Assembly: GCA_030748415.1 (NCBI GenBank)
Contig: JASMMA010000001.1
Coordinates: 208,885 to 270,735, forward strand
Direction of reading: 5' to 3'
From: Planctomycetota bacterium
GTDB taxonomy: Bacteria > Planctomycetota > UBA1135
Length of the DNA stretch: 61,851 nucleotides
Part shown: piece after piece, positions 33,388 to 42,979 of the stretch
Layout of the letters: each line of letters begins with the position of its first letter
How positions within the stretch are numbered: the stretch's first letter is position 1
Program-made: the position numbers and the translations under genes
Notes under the pieces: model-generated
Told to the model about the DNA's origin: nothing
What the model saw: only the letters and a program-made list of their open reading frames with translations
Database searches by the model: none

Positions 33388-34329
33388 CTAGCCGCGTGGA
33401 TGGTGCAAGCGGTGCAATGCTTGAAGCTCATCTACTTCCACGTGGGTATAGCGTTCAGTCGTTCGAAGATCTGCATGGCCTAAGAATTCTTGAACGGACC
33501 GAAGGTCTCCGCCACCAGCAAGCAAATGAGTTGCGCAGGAATGACGAAGAGAGTGCGGGTGAACAGGGTGCTTGATTCCTGCAAGCTTGCTGTATTCGGA
33601 AACCAACCGGAAAATTCGATGCCGATCCAAGGCTTTGCCACTCCGACTCAATAAAACCCAATGCCCCTTAGCTTGAAGTTTAGGTCGGCCATCTTCTAGC
33701 CACTCCTCCAAGCGGAGCCGAGCTTGCCCTCCGAATGGAACGAGACGTTCTTTTCCACCTTTTCCAAAAACTCTCAAGAGGCCAGGCTCACTATTCTGAG
33801 CGACTTGAAGGGAAAGGTCTTCAAGTTTGATGTCGCAGGATTCAGTGACTCTTAAACCACCTCCATACAGGAGAGCAAGCATGGCTCTGTCCCGCAATCC
33901 TTTCCATGAGTCGGGGTTGGGGGTATCCATCAGTTTGAGGGAGTCCTGAACTGAAAGAACGGATGGCAATTGGCGCCAAGGGCGAATCTTCCCTCTAAAA
34001 CGGGTAGGGTCTTGGCCCTCTAATTTTTTCTCAGTCCTCAAAAAATGGAAAAAGGAGCGAATGGCAGACAGGGCCCTCATTTGGGTGGCAGGAGCTGCGC
34101 CTTCCGAGCGTGAGAGGGCCATCAACTCGGATATTTCAGAAGCTCCAATATCGCTCCAGGCATCGACGCCTAGAACGGATAGACCCTGGAGGACCTTGGC
34201 CAAATCACGGCCATAGGCAGCAACGGTGTTGGGAGACAAGCCCGTTTCTGCGCTGAGAGAAGCGAGAAAGTCCTCCACATCAGCTTGAAGCTGAGAATTC
34301 ACGTCTTGACCCATGTTTTCAGTCGTCAC
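33388..34329 (-). CDS. Tyrosine recombinase XerC/XerD
   Basis: Site-specific recombinase that resolves chromosome dimers at dif. The 313-residue protein (possibly starting six residues later at MGQDVNS) has the N-terminal SAM-like core-binding domain and the full catalytic set: Arg in LLYGGGLRVTESCDI, Lys in VFGKGGKERLVPFG, HPHSLRHSCATHLL (HxxRH), and FLGHADLRTTERYTHV (His and the nucleophilic Tyr). Length and spacing match XerC/XerD rather than phage integrases. Which of XerC or XerD it is cannot be decided here. No dif-like site was recognised nearby. Confidence 0.9.
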   Translation of the reverse strand: MTTENMGQDVNSQLQADVEDFLASLSAETGLSPNTVAAYGRDLAKVLQGLSVLGVDAWSDIGASEISELMALSRSEGAAPATQMRALSAIRSFFHFLRTEKKLEGQDPTRFRGKIRPWRQLPSVLSVQDSLKLMDTPNPDSWKGLRDRAMLALLYGGGLRVTESCDIKLEDLSLQVAQNSEPGLLRVFGKGGKERLVPFGGQARLRLEEWLEDGRPKLQAKGHWVLLSRSGKALDRHRIFRLVSEYSKLAGIKHPVHPHSLRHSCATHLLAGGGDLRSVQEFLGHADLRTTERYTHVEVDELQALHRLHHPRG

Positions 34330-34372
34330 TAGAATGTTGCCCCCTCCTGGAGTTACCCCCTAGTCTAATCAG

Positions 34373-34747
34373 ATGCCAAAACCAACCCAAGCCCAGACCC
34401 GCCGACTTCAAGCATCCTTACTGGATATTCTCAAGTCTCTTGGCGCAAAATTGGATCACATGGAGGAATCCGTGCTCTTAGCTGATCAGGATTCAGCCTC
34501 GGATGATTCAGACAGTGGGAACGGGGCCAATTCTCGCGAGTTTCAGCTTGGCCTAATCCAGAACGAAGATGAAATCCTGCAAGAAGTCCGAAGCGCCTTC
34601 AAGCGGCTGGAATTAGGTACATTTGGCCGTTGTAGCGCTTGCGCTGACTGGATTCCCATTCGACGACTGGAGTCCCTTCCTTATGCTTCTTACTGCATAG
34701 GTTGCCAAGAAAAATCTGAGAGCGGGGAACTCCACCTGGATGACTGA
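34373..34747 (+). CDS. TraR/DksA-type zinc-finger protein
   Basis: 124 residues: an N-terminal coiled-coil-prone part with acidic stretches, then the zinc finger CSACADWIPIRRLESLPYASYCIGCQ with Cys pairs spaced C-x2-C...C-x2-C. The pattern 'LE.GTFG.C..C...I...RL...P.A..C..C' is typical of the DksA/TraR family, whose members bind the RNA polymerase secondary channel. The full DksA catalytic tip (DxxDxA) is not seen, so a TraR-like or YocK-like role is as likely. It overlaps lspA by eight bases, an arrangement also known in other planctomycete-like genomes. Confidence 0.8.
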   Translation: MPKPTQAQTRRLQASLLDILKSLGAKLDHMEESVLLADQDSASDDSDSGNGANSREFQLGLIQNEDEILQEVRSAFKRLELGTFGRCSACADWIPIRRLESLPYASYCIGCQEKSESGELHLDD

Positions 34748-35321
34748 AGATAGGCCTGCCACTCAGCCCCGCCCTGGCGGATTGTGGCGACCTTGGCACT
34801 TCCTCGTGGTCGTGGGGCTTGTGATTGGAGACCTCACCACTAAATCCTGGGCTTGGCAATTCTGGAACCAGGGACCTCAACCGGTTCTGGGAGATTGGCT
34901 CAGCTGGCAAACAGTTCTGAATCCTGGAGGCATCTTTGGCTTGGGCAGAGAGCTCACCTTGCCTCTTACGGTTGTTCGGGTTTTTGCCGTTGTTCTGCTT
35001 TTTTGGTTGCTAGGGCGCCAGCCCCGAGAAAACCGTAGAGGGTCTTGGACTCTTTCGCTTTTGTTAGCGGGGGCAATCGGAAACCTATACGACAACCTAT
35101 CCGTTTGGATGCCTTGGGAGGGCAATGGTGAGGTGCGAGACTTTATCCGTGTTGACTTGGGCGCCCAACCCGGTTGGTGGCCTGACGTTTTGCCCTGGCT
35201 CTTCCATCCCTGGCCCATATTCAACCTGGCGGATTCCTTTATTTTTATCGGTTTTGTTCTTTTGATTTCTGGATTAGCGGTTGTTGATTTAAATACAGGG
35301 AAAAAGGAAGCACTCGAATGA
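34740..35321 (+). CDS. lspA: Lipoprotein signal peptidase (signal peptidase II)
   Basis: Cleaves the signal peptide from lipid-modified prolipoproteins. The 193-residue protein has four membrane helices. The catalytic aspartates are visible in GAIGNLYDNL (about residue 120) and FNLADSFIFIG (about 160), with the conserved N-P-G in LNPGGIFGLG. It would serve the several predicted lipoproteins in this window. The stop overlaps the pyrD start by four bases (ATGA). Confidence 0.92.
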   Translation: MTEDRPATQPRPGGLWRPWHFLVVVGLVIGDLTTKSWAWQFWNQGPQPVLGDWLSWQTVLNPGGIFGLGRELTLPLTVVRVFAVVLLFWLLGRQPRENRRGSWTLSLLLAGAIGNLYDNLSVWMPWEGNGEVRDFIRVDLGAQPGWWPDVLPWLFHPWPIFNLADSFIFIGFVLLISGLAVVDLNTGKKEALE

Positions 35322-36241
35322 GCAAGCTTAAAACCAAAATTGGAGCTTTGTCACTGGCAAACCCATTGATGAGCGCTTCGGGTACTTTTGGACAAGATGG
35401 GTCTGCCCTTCAATTAATGAATCCTCATGATGTGGGCGCTCTGGTTCTGAAAACCGTAACTCCTCAACCCCGCCACGGAAACCCGAACCCTCGCCTATTT
35501 GAAACACCTTCTGGATTGTTAAATTCGATTGGTTTAGAAAACCAAGGACTGGAGGCGTTTTTAGTCGATGTCGTACCCCGGCTTCAGGATCTGGAACAAC
35601 CCATTGTTGTAAATGTTGGTGGTGAATCAGTGGATGAATATTGCAAAATGGTTGAAGCATTTGGGGAGCTTTCCTGTTTTCAAGCTCTAGAGTTAAACCT
35701 CTCTTGTCCTAATGTCGGTGGGGGAAGCCTTCCCTTTTCCACGTGCCCTGAAGCTGTAGCAGAAGTCATTCGTGCCTGCCGGGGTCTCACTGACAAACCA
35801 CTTTGGGCCAAACTATCTCCCAATGTGACCCGAATCGCACCCATGGCAACCGCCGCCCAAGAGGCTGGAGCAGATGGGCTGACTGTTGCCAATACCGTGC
35901 TTGGGCTTGCGGTGAACTGGAAAACTCGAAAGCCCGAACTTGGCGTTGGCTTTGGCGGGTATTCTGGCCCAGCAATACGCCCCATTGCCCTGAGGATGGT
36001 CTGGGAAGCATCCCAGGTTGTTTCAATCCCAGTGATTGGTTGTGGCGGTATTTCCTCCGCTGATGATGTCCTCTCTTTTCTCGTGGCGGGTGCCTCAGCT
36101 GTACAGCTCGGTACAGCGTTCTTCCGGAATCCAAACCTTTTTACGGAAGTTGCCGATGAGCTATTGCAACTCCTCGAGGCTGAAAAGACTTCGGTTTCTG
36201 AATTAGTTGGCACTTTGGAGTGGCCAGGCACCCATTGCTAA
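35318..36241 (+). CDS. pyrD: Dihydroorotate dehydrogenase, class 1B-like
   Basis: Oxidises dihydroorotate to orotate in pyrimidine synthesis. The 307-residue TIM-barrel flavoprotein shows NPLMSASGTFGQDGSA, NSIGLENQGLEAFL, LELNLSCPNVGGG and the FMN phosphate region (GCGGISSADDVLSFLVAGASAVQLGTA). The cysteine-based active site and the N-terminus fit class 1B, the cytosolic type that usually works with PyrK. No pyrK is in the window. It overlaps lspA. Confidence 0.93.
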   Translation: MSKLKTKIGALSLANPLMSASGTFGQDGSALQLMNPHDVGALVLKTVTPQPRHGNPNPRLFETPSGLLNSIGLENQGLEAFLVDVVPRLQDLEQPIVVNVGGESVDEYCKMVEAFGELSCFQALELNLSCPNVGGGSLPFSTCPEAVAEVIRACRGLTDKPLWAKLSPNVTRIAPMATAAQEAGADGLTVANTVLGLAVNWKTRKPELGVGFGGYSGPAIRPIALRMVWEASQVVSIPVIGCGGISSADDVLSFLVAGASAVQLGTAFFRNPNLFTEVADELLQLLEAEKTSVSELVGTLEWPGTHC

Positions 36242-36297
36242 TGGCTATACTGTGCCTCGGTTTTCTGCACTTAGACCGCAAATAAACCGACCCAACC

Positions 36298-39129
36298 ATG
36301 GTTGACCTCGAAAAAATTGGTGATTCGCTGGGCGTAGTAGGCCACGGTTTCGGCCGCGCCTTGCGTGGCGTATTTGGTTCTCAAAACTCACGCCGCCTCA
36401 AGAAAATGAGGCCCCTGATCGCAAAGGTGAATTCCTTTGCGGATTGGGCTGCCGGGCTTTCCCAGGAAGAGATGCAGGCGCAAACTCAAAAATGGCGCCG
36501 AGAGCTCGCTGATGGGCGGAAAATTGACTCCTTAATTCCCGAGGCCTTTGCCATGGTTCGGGAAGCTGCTGAACGAACCCTTGGACTTCGTCCATACGAT
36601 GTCCAGCTTATTGGGGGGGTTGCCCTCCACCAAGGTTCCATTGCTGAAATGGCGACTGGTGAAGGGAAAACATTAGTGGCAACCATGCCTGCTTATCTGA
36701 ACGGATTGCTGGGAAAAGTTTATGTGGTAACGGTAAACGATTACCTTGCTGGTCGTGACGCCAATTGGATGCGGCCAGTCTTTGAATATTTAGGATTAAC
36801 CGTTGGCGCGATTCAGTCTTCCATGATGCCTGCTGAGAGGCACCCCGTTTATGCCTGCGATATTATTTATGGAACCAATAATGAATTTGGTTTCGACTAT
36901 CTTCGTGACAACATGAAATCACGAACGGAAGATCAGGTTCAACGCAACCTTGATTTTGCAATCATCGATGAAGTGGACTCCATTTTGGTAGATGAAGCCC
37001 GAACTCCACTCATCATTAGTGGCCCTGCGACGGGCGATGCTGAGCGATATCGCATTGGGATTCAAGCCGCCCGCAAGCTCAAGCCTGAGACCCATTTCGA
37101 ATTAAAGGAAAAAGAGAAGCAAGCCATCCTTACGGAAGAAGGGATTGTTGCCGCTCAAAAAATTCTGGGCGTAGATGATTTCTACACGGGTGCAGCAAAT
37201 ATGGAATGGCCGCACATTCTCGAAACATGTTTGCGAGCACTCCACCTGTATAAAGCAGATGTTGATTATGTCGTAAAGGACGCACAAGTTGTTATTGTCG
37301 ATGAATTCACTGGCCGTCTTATGGAGGGTCGCCGCTGGTCCGATGGACTTCATCAGTCCGTAGAGTCAAAGGAAGGCATTCGCCCTCGTGCTCAAAACCA
37401 AACGCTTGCCACGATTACCTTCCAGAATTACTTCCGTTTGTTTAAGAAACTATCCGGAATGACCGGAACAGCTCTCACTGAAGCGGGTGAGTTTGCTTCG
37501 ATTTACGATTTGGATGTTCTTGCTGTTCCAACCAACAGACCCATTGTTCGTTCCGATGAACGGGATGTCATTTATCTCAACATGGAGGACAAGTGGAAAG
37601 CAATCGCCAACGAGATTGAAGAGGTGCATCAAAAGGGTCAACCTGTTCTGGTGGGTACGATTAGCATTGAAGTTTCAGAGCTGATTTCCGGCATGCTTTC
37701 TCGTCGTGGAATTCCACATGAAGTTCTGAATGCTAAGCAGCATGACAGAGAAGCTGACATTGTTGCTCAAGCCGGCCGAAAGGGTGCCGTTACGGTTGCT
37801 ACAAACATGGCAGGAAGGGGTACCGACATCGTTTTGGGCGGAAATGCCGAAGCATTGCTGAATGCCACAATCCTTCAGAACGCGTGGTCTCCGGAAGCCA
37901 ATGCGGCTGAAATTGAAATGTCTAAGAAAGCCATCCAGGAGCAGTGTGCTTCCGAAAAGGAAGAGGTCTTAGCTGCCGGAGGCTTATATGTGCTTGGAAC
38001 AGAGCGGCACGAAGCTCGGCGAATCGATAACCAACTTCGGGGCCGTTCCGGCCGTCAAGGCGATCCCGGCCGCTCACGCTTTTTCCTCTCCTTGGATGAC
38101 GACCTCATGCGTCGATTCTATCGAGATTGGGTGAAAAACTTTTTAGGCAAGGCTGGTATGGGAAATGGGGAGCCTGTTCAATCAGGAATGGTTTCCCGCG
38201 CAATCGAGAAAGCCCAGCGCAAAGTCGAGAACTATCACTTTGAGATTCGTAAAAATTTGCTTGAGTATGACGAGGTCATGGACAAGCAACGGCATTTGAT
38301 TTATGAACACCGTCAAGATGCGTTGGAGGCAACTGAGCTTCGTGAAAAAGTATTCTTGATGTTTGAGCAGGTCGTTGAAGAGGCTGTTGAGAATTGGGGC
38401 GGAGATGGGCGGGATGTCCCGCCCGATTACGAGGCTTTGACCCTCTGGGCTCAGCGGAAATGGGGGTTTGAAGACCCTGAGCAATCACTTGAAGAGGCAG
38501 GCCCCTCGGGGATTGCCGAAATTTTGCTGGATAGCTCTACTCAACTGATTAACGAGAGAGCGGACCAGCTGGGGCCTGAGCGCATGCATGACCTGGAGCG
38601 GTTTTTGCTCCTGAACGGAATCGATTCCAAATGGAAGGACCATCTTTTCTCTATGGATGCTCTTCGCGCTGGAGTGAGCTTGCGCGGTTATGCTCAAGTG
38701 GACCCTAAGGCTGAATACAAGCGAGAAGGCTTGGCAATGTTTGAGCGGATGCTCCTGCAGGTTGCCGAACAGGTCACCGACTATATTCTCAAAGTTCAAA
38801 TCGAAACTGGAGATGAGGAGCGCCTGGGATCTACTTTTGAAGGACAACAAGCGAGCCACCCCTCCTTTCAAGGGGGTTCAATGACTACTGGCCCCGCCGC
38901 TCCCGCGCAGAAGCCAGGTGCTCGCCAAGTTGCCGTGGGTTATCGACCACCTGCCCAGGGTGGAAATGCCCTTCAAGATTTTGCCAAAAATAGGGAAGCC
39001 CAGGAAGCTGCGAGCATGCCTACGAATGCTCCTGCCAAACAAAGCGCAGAAAAAAAGCCTTCGCGAAATGCTCCCTGTCCATGTGGGTCCGGTAAAAAGT
39101 ATAAGCAGTGTTGCGGGCGGAATAGGTGA
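36298..39129 (+). CDS. secA: Preprotein translocase ATPase SecA
   Basis: Motor that pushes unfolded proteins through SecYEG. The 943-residue protein has the Walker A MATGEGKTLVATMPAYL (about 119-135), DEVDSILVDEARTPLIISG, the helicase motifs (GTDIVLGGNAEALLNA; LRGRSGRQGDPGRSRFFLSLDD), the long scaffold and wing domains, and a C-terminal SEC-C zinc motif RNAPCPCGSGKKYKQCC that binds SecB or ribosomes. A Gly/Ala/Gln-rich linker precedes the zinc motif. kdtA follows one base after the stop. Confidence 0.97.
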   Translation: MVDLEKIGDSLGVVGHGFGRALRGVFGSQNSRRLKKMRPLIAKVNSFADWAAGLSQEEMQAQTQKWRRELADGRKIDSLIPEAFAMVREAAERTLGLRPYDVQLIGGVALHQGSIAEMATGEGKTLVATMPAYLNGLLGKVYVVTVNDYLAGRDANWMRPVFEYLGLTVGAIQSSMMPAERHPVYACDIIYGTNNEFGFDYLRDNMKSRTEDQVQRNLDFAIIDEVDSILVDEARTPLIISGPATGDAERYRIGIQAARKLKPETHFELKEKEKQAILTEEGIVAAQKILGVDDFYTGAANMEWPHILETCLRALHLYKADVDYVVKDAQVVIVDEFTGRLMEGRRWSDGLHQSVESKEGIRPRAQNQTLATITFQNYFRLFKKLSGMTGTALTEAGEFASIYDLDVLAVPTNRPIVRSDERDVIYLNMEDKWKAIANEIEEVHQKGQPVLVGTISIEVSELISGMLSRRGIPHEVLNAKQHDREADIVAQAGRKGAVTVATNMAGRGTDIVLGGNAEALLNATILQNAWSPEANAAEIEMSKKAIQEQCASEKEEVLAAGGLYVLGTERHEARRIDNQLRGRSGRQGDPGRSRFFLSLDDDLMRRFYRDWVKNFLGKAGMGNGEPVQSGMVSRAIEKAQRKVENYHFEIRKNLLEYDEVMDKQRHLIYEHRQDALEATELREKVFLMFEQVVEEAVENWGGDGRDVPPDYEALTLWAQRKWGFEDPEQSLEEAGPSGIAEILLDSSTQLINERADQLGPERMHDLERFLLLNGIDSKWKDHLFSMDALRAGVSLRGYAQVDPKAEYKREGLAMFERMLLQVAEQVTDYILKVQIETGDEERLGSTFEGQQASHPSFQGGSMTTGPAAPAQKPGARQVAVGYRPPAQGGNALQDFAKNREAQEAASMPTNAPAKQSAEKKPSRNAPCPCGSGKKYKQCCGRNR

Positions 39130-39130
39130 A

Positions 39131-40417
39131 ATGGTCGGGCGCCGTCTCGTCTATCTTCTTTACGACATCATTCTCCATTTTTTAGCGGTTCTTGTTTTAC
39201 CGCTTAGCTTTCTTCGTTCATTGAAGGATGGCGAACCCAAGTCTTTCCTGCAACGGCTTGGGTTTCTTTTGCCAAAAGACATTCCCCAAGGTGCTTTGCT
39301 GCTTCATGGAGTATCTGTTGGCGAGGTGGTTGCACTCCGCCCTCTTCTGAGAGCCATTCAAGAGAAGCATCCAGCAACCCCTCTTATTGTTTCTTCTACC
39401 ACAAGAGGCGGCCGCCAAACTGCGCGCAGACTTTTTCCAGGCCTGACCGTTCTTCCTTTTCCAATGGATCTCCCCTGGACTACGCGCTTTTATTTGAAGA
39501 AGACCAAGCCAAGAGCAGTGGTGCTACTCGAGTTGGAGATTTGGCCTAATTTTCTCCGGACCTGCGACCAAAACTCAATCCCAGTAGCGATTGCGAATGG
39601 TCGAATTACGGAAAAGTCCTTGGCGGGTTACTTGCGGGTGCAGAGATTTCTTCCTCAGTTTGACAAAATTGCCCTCTATTGCGTTCAAAATGAAACTTAC
39701 TCCGATAGGTTTAAAGGTCTTTCGGTACCTGATGAGCGTGTGCACATAACAGGGAATCTTAAATTCGATTCCATCCCCAAAATCAGTTCCCCTCAATCTC
39801 CTTGGAAGGAGTGGTTTGCAGAGGGTCCATTGTTGGTCATGGCTTCTACTCATGCCCCCGAAGAGACTGATTTTTTGAAAGAAATAGCTGCAGACCCGAG
39901 CCTTAAACATTTGCAGGTAGCTATCGTTCCTCGTCACCCTGATCGTGCGGTCGCTCTTCTACCCAAACTTAATACCCTTCTGGGTGACAGGCCCTTATTT
40001 CTTCGAAGCAAGCTTGAATCCCAAGACCCTTTAGCTCCAGGTTCAGTTCTGCTTGTTGATACCTTCGGGGAGTTGGAGTCTCTATACCCTTCAGGGCGAA
40101 TTGCCTTTATTGGCGGCTCACTGATAAATCACGGCGGACAAAATGTCCTTGAGGCGGCCGCAGCGGCTCTACCTGTCCTGGTTGGACCCTATACATCCAA
40201 CTTTGAGGATGAAGTTAGGCTTCTCAAATCAGTGGGAGCCCTCCAGAGTGGAGCAACAAGCCGCGCTTTGCTAAGATGCCTCAAAGCGTGGCTTGAACAA
40301 GACTCCCTTTCTCGTGAGGCCGGTTTGGCTGGCCAAGCGGCGCTTGAATTGGGTCGTGGTGCATCTGAGCGCACCCGAGCCTTGCTTCAAAAAGCTGAAA
40401 TCCTTCCTCATCACTAA
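39131..40417 (+). CDS. waaA: 3-deoxy-D-manno-octulosonic acid (Kdo) transferase
   Basis: Adds Kdo to lipid A precursor on the cytoplasmic face of the inner membrane. The 428-residue protein, read from the ATG at 39131 (an in-frame extension overlaps secA), begins with a hydrophobic anchor (YLLYDIILHFLAVLVLPLSF). GVSVGEVVALRPLL, IVSSTTRGGRQTAR, LELEIWPNFLRTC and the C-terminal GGSLINHGGQNVLEAAAAALPVLVGPYTSNF are all typical of WaaA. It argues for an LPS-type outer membrane. metK starts three bases downstream. Confidence 0.92.
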   Translation: MVGRRLVYLLYDIILHFLAVLVLPLSFLRSLKDGEPKSFLQRLGFLLPKDIPQGALLLHGVSVGEVVALRPLLRAIQEKHPATPLIVSSTTRGGRQTARRLFPGLTVLPFPMDLPWTTRFYLKKTKPRAVVLLELEIWPNFLRTCDQNSIPVAIANGRITEKSLAGYLRVQRFLPQFDKIALYCVQNETYSDRFKGLSVPDERVHITGNLKFDSIPKISSPQSPWKEWFAEGPLLVMASTHAPEETDFLKEIAADPSLKHLQVAIVPRHPDRAVALLPKLNTLLGDRPLFLRSKLESQDPLAPGSVLLVDTFGELESLYPSGRIAFIGGSLINHGGQNVLEAAAAALPVLVGPYTSNFEDEVRLLKSVGALQSGATSRALLRCLKAWLEQDSLSREAGLAGQAALELGRGASERTRALLQKAEILPHH

Positions 40418-40420
40418 CGA

Positions 40421-41677
40421 ATGGAACAAAAACTTTTCACATCTGAATCGGTCTCAAAGGGCCACCCAGACAAAATTGCTGACCAAGTAAGCGACGCTTT
40501 CTTGGATGCATGTCTTGCTCAAGATCCCAAATCAAAAGTGGCCTGTGAAACTCTTGTCACGACCGGCTTGGTTCAGTTGGCAGGTGAACTTCATACTGAG
40601 GCATACGTACATGCCCAAGACATTGCTCGCCGCGTTTTGCGGGATATCGGTTATGTACACGAGGGTATTGGCTTTGAAGCGGACTCTTGTGCCGTACTTT
40701 CCTCACTCCACCGCCAATCTGCTGATATTCGCCAGGGCGTTGAAGAATCTGCAGATGATTCTGCAACTGGCGCAGGGGACCAAGGCATGATGTTTGGTTA
40801 TGCCTGCAAGGAGACGGACACTTACATGCCCGCTCCAATTCATTGGGCCCACCGCCTAATGGCTCGGCACGCAGATCTTATGAAGAGCGGAACTCTTTCC
40901 TGGCTTCGCCCCGACGCAAAATCTCAGGTTACCTTTCGCTATGAAGATGGAAAGCCCGTCGCAATTGATGCGGTTGTTCTTTCTACCCAACACGCCGACG
41001 ATATCTCCACCGAAGACCTTCGCGCCCAAGTCAAGGAGCACATCATTGATTATGTTCTTCCTGCTGGCTTCTTAAGTTCAGAGACCCAGTACCACATCAA
41101 CCCAACTGGACGATTCGTTATCGGTGGCCCTCATGGCGACGCTGGTCTAACGGGCCGAAAAATTATTGTTGATACTTATGGTGGAATGGCTCGTCATGGT
41201 GGGGGAGCTTTCTCTGGGAAAGACTACACCAAGGTCGATCGCTCTGCTGCCTACGCAACACGATGGATTGCAAAGAATATTGTTGCTGCGGGTTTGGCCG
41301 AACGCTGTGAAGTTCAAGTTGCTTACGCCATCGGCGTTTCCCAACCGGTCTCCATTCGGGTGGACACTTTTGGCACGGAATGCGAAGGATGGTCTGAAGA
41401 TTCCATTGCCAATTGTGTGCGAAAACTTTCTCCATTTGTTGATGAAAAAGGAAAAGAACACCCTGTACTGACCCCTGATTGGATTATCGGTAGCCTGAAC
41501 CTAAGCCAACCAACTGGCTTTCCATTGGATTCCAACGGCGCTCCTTCCAACCCTGATGGTTGGACTTACCAAATGACAGCCGCTCATGGCCACTTTGGTC
41601 GTGACTGCTTCCCTTGGGAAAAACTTGACCTCGTCGAAGAGATTGAGGTATTAGCCTCAGCTTCACAAAACGCCTAA
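40421..41677 (+). CDS. metK: S-adenosylmethionine synthetase
   Basis: Makes S-adenosylmethionine from methionine and ATP. The 418-residue protein has the N-terminal [24 protein letters not shown], the [23 protein letters not shown] motif and the phosphate-binding [23 protein letters not shown]. The length is slightly longer than the roughly 385-400 of many bacterial enzymes. It is followed by ahcY after 29 bp, placing synthesis and recycling of SAM together. Confidence 0.97.
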   Translation: MEQKLFTSESVSKGHPDKIADQVSDAFLDACLAQDPKSKVACETLVTTGLVQLAGELHTEAYVHAQDIARRVLRDIGYVHEGIGFEADSCAVLSSLHRQSADIRQGVEESADDSATGAGDQGMMFGYACKETDTYMPAPIHWAHRLMARHADLMKSGTLSWLRPDAKSQVTFRYEDGKPVAIDAVVLSTQHADDISTEDLRAQVKEHIIDYVLPAGFLSSETQYHINPTGRFVIGGPHGDAGLTGRKIIVDTYGGMARHGGGAFSGKDYTKVDRSAAYATRWIAKNIVAAGLAERCEVQVAYAIGVSQPVSIRVDTFGTECEGWSEDSIANCVRKLSPFVDEKGKEHPVLTPDWIIGSLNLSQPTGFPLDSNGAPSNPDGWTYQMTAAHGHFGRDCFPWEKLDLVEEIEVLASASQNA

Positions 41678-41706
41678 ATCTCCTCAACCCCTTTAATGAA
41701 CTTTAG

Positions 41707-42978
41707 ATGACCACTACTGAACTCGTGAACTACAAGGTCGCTGACCTCTCTTTGGCCGATGAGGGCCGCCTTCTGATTGATTGGGCCGAAAGCCGGATGC
41801 CGGTTTTAATGGCTCTTCGGGAGAAGTTTGAAAAAACAAAACCGCTTGCTGGTCAGCGAATTGCTGGCTGCTTGCATGTCACCAAGGAAACTGCCGTCTT
41901 GATTCGGACTCTCCGTGCTGCAGGTGCAGAGATTGCTTGGTCTGGGTGCAACCCACTATCTACAAATGATGCGGTTGCTGCTGCTCTTGCTGACGAAGGC
42001 GTTCAAATGTACGCCTGGTATGGGCAGGACACCGAAGGCTTTTACTGGTCCATCGATAAGTGCATCGAATTTGGTCCGACGCTTACTTTGGATGACGGTG
42101 CCGACTTGATTTTCCGTGTTCACTTCCAGTTCCCAGAAGTTGCCGAAACAGTTTTCGGTGGCTCTGAAGAAACAACCACCGGAGTCCATCGTCTTCGAGC
42201 GATGGCGGCTGATGGAAAATTGAAGTACCCTGTTATTGCAGTCAATGATGCTGAAACTAAATGGGACTTTGATAATGTCTATGGAACAGGCCAGTCCAGC
42301 CTAGACGGAATTCTGCGTGCAACATCTGTCCTGCTCGCAGGCAAAAACTTTGTTGTGGCCGGCTACGGTCACTGTGGCAAGGGTTGCGGCATGCGCGCCA
42401 AAGGAATGGGCGCCAATGTAATCGCTACCGAAATCAAGCCAACGGCCGCACTGAAAGCCACTCTTGAAGGCGTGCGAGTCATGACAATGGATGAAGCCGC
42501 CAAGGTAGGTGATGTCTTTATTACGACAACAGGAATGAAAGATGTCATCGTTGGGCGGCATTTTGAATCCATGAAAGATGGTGCCATTGTCTGCAACACT
42601 GGTCACTACGACTGTGAACTCAACTTGGAGGACCTCAAGGCTCTTACTGTTTCTCGCCGCGAGATTCGAGACAACTGCATTGAGTACACCATGAAAGATG
42701 GCCGTCGGATTTATGTTCTTGCTGAAGGTCGTTTGGTGAATCTTGCCGCAGCTGAGGGGCACCCTTCTGAGGTAATGGACATGAGCTTTGCAAACCAGTT
42801 CCAAGCCATGATGATGCTTGCCAAGCAAGCTGAAACGATGGAACAAGGTGTTCACGCTCTTCCTGAAGAACTGGACCAAGACATTGCTGGGATCAAACTT
42901 GCATCCATGGGGATTGAGCTTGACGAGCTCACTCCGGAACAAATTGCCTATGCAACGGATTACTCTCAGGGGACATAA
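41707..42978 (+). CDS. ahcY: Adenosylhomocysteinase
   Basis: Hydrolyses S-adenosylhomocysteine to adenosine and homocysteine, relieving product inhibition of methyltransferases. The 423-residue protein shows CLHVTKETAVLIRTL, the substrate Lys/Asp segment NDAETKWDFDNVYGTGQS, and the NAD site VVAGYGHCGKGCGMRAKGMGANVIATEI. It is the short form without the roughly 40-residue insertion of many bacterial enzymes, so it resembles archaeal and Thermotoga-type proteins. The next gene starts one base after the stop. Confidence 0.96.
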   Translation: MTTTELVNYKVADLSLADEGRLLIDWAESRMPVLMALREKFEKTKPLAGQRIAGCLHVTKETAVLIRTLRAAGAEIAWSGCNPLSTNDAVAAALADEGVQMYAWYGQDTEGFYWSIDKCIEFGPTLTLDDGADLIFRVHFQFPEVAETVFGGSEETTTGVHRLRAMAADGKLKYPVIAVNDAETKWDFDNVYGTGQSSLDGILRATSVLLAGKNFVVAGYGHCGKGCGMRAKGMGANVIATEIKPTAALKATLEGVRVMTMDEAAKVGDVFITTTGMKDVIVGRHFESMKDGAIVCNTGHYDCELNLEDLKALTVSRREIRDNCIEYTMKDGRRIYVLAEGRLVNLAAAEGHPSEVMDMSFANQFQAMMMLAKQAETMEQGVHALPEELDQDIAGIKLASMGIELDELTPEQIAYATDYSQGT

Positions 42979-42979
42979 C

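Noticed and set aside
33388..34329. Integrase of a mobile element
   Set aside because: Length, complete catalytic set and surrounding housekeeping genes fit XerC/XerD; no att-site duplication, phage gene or cargo is present.
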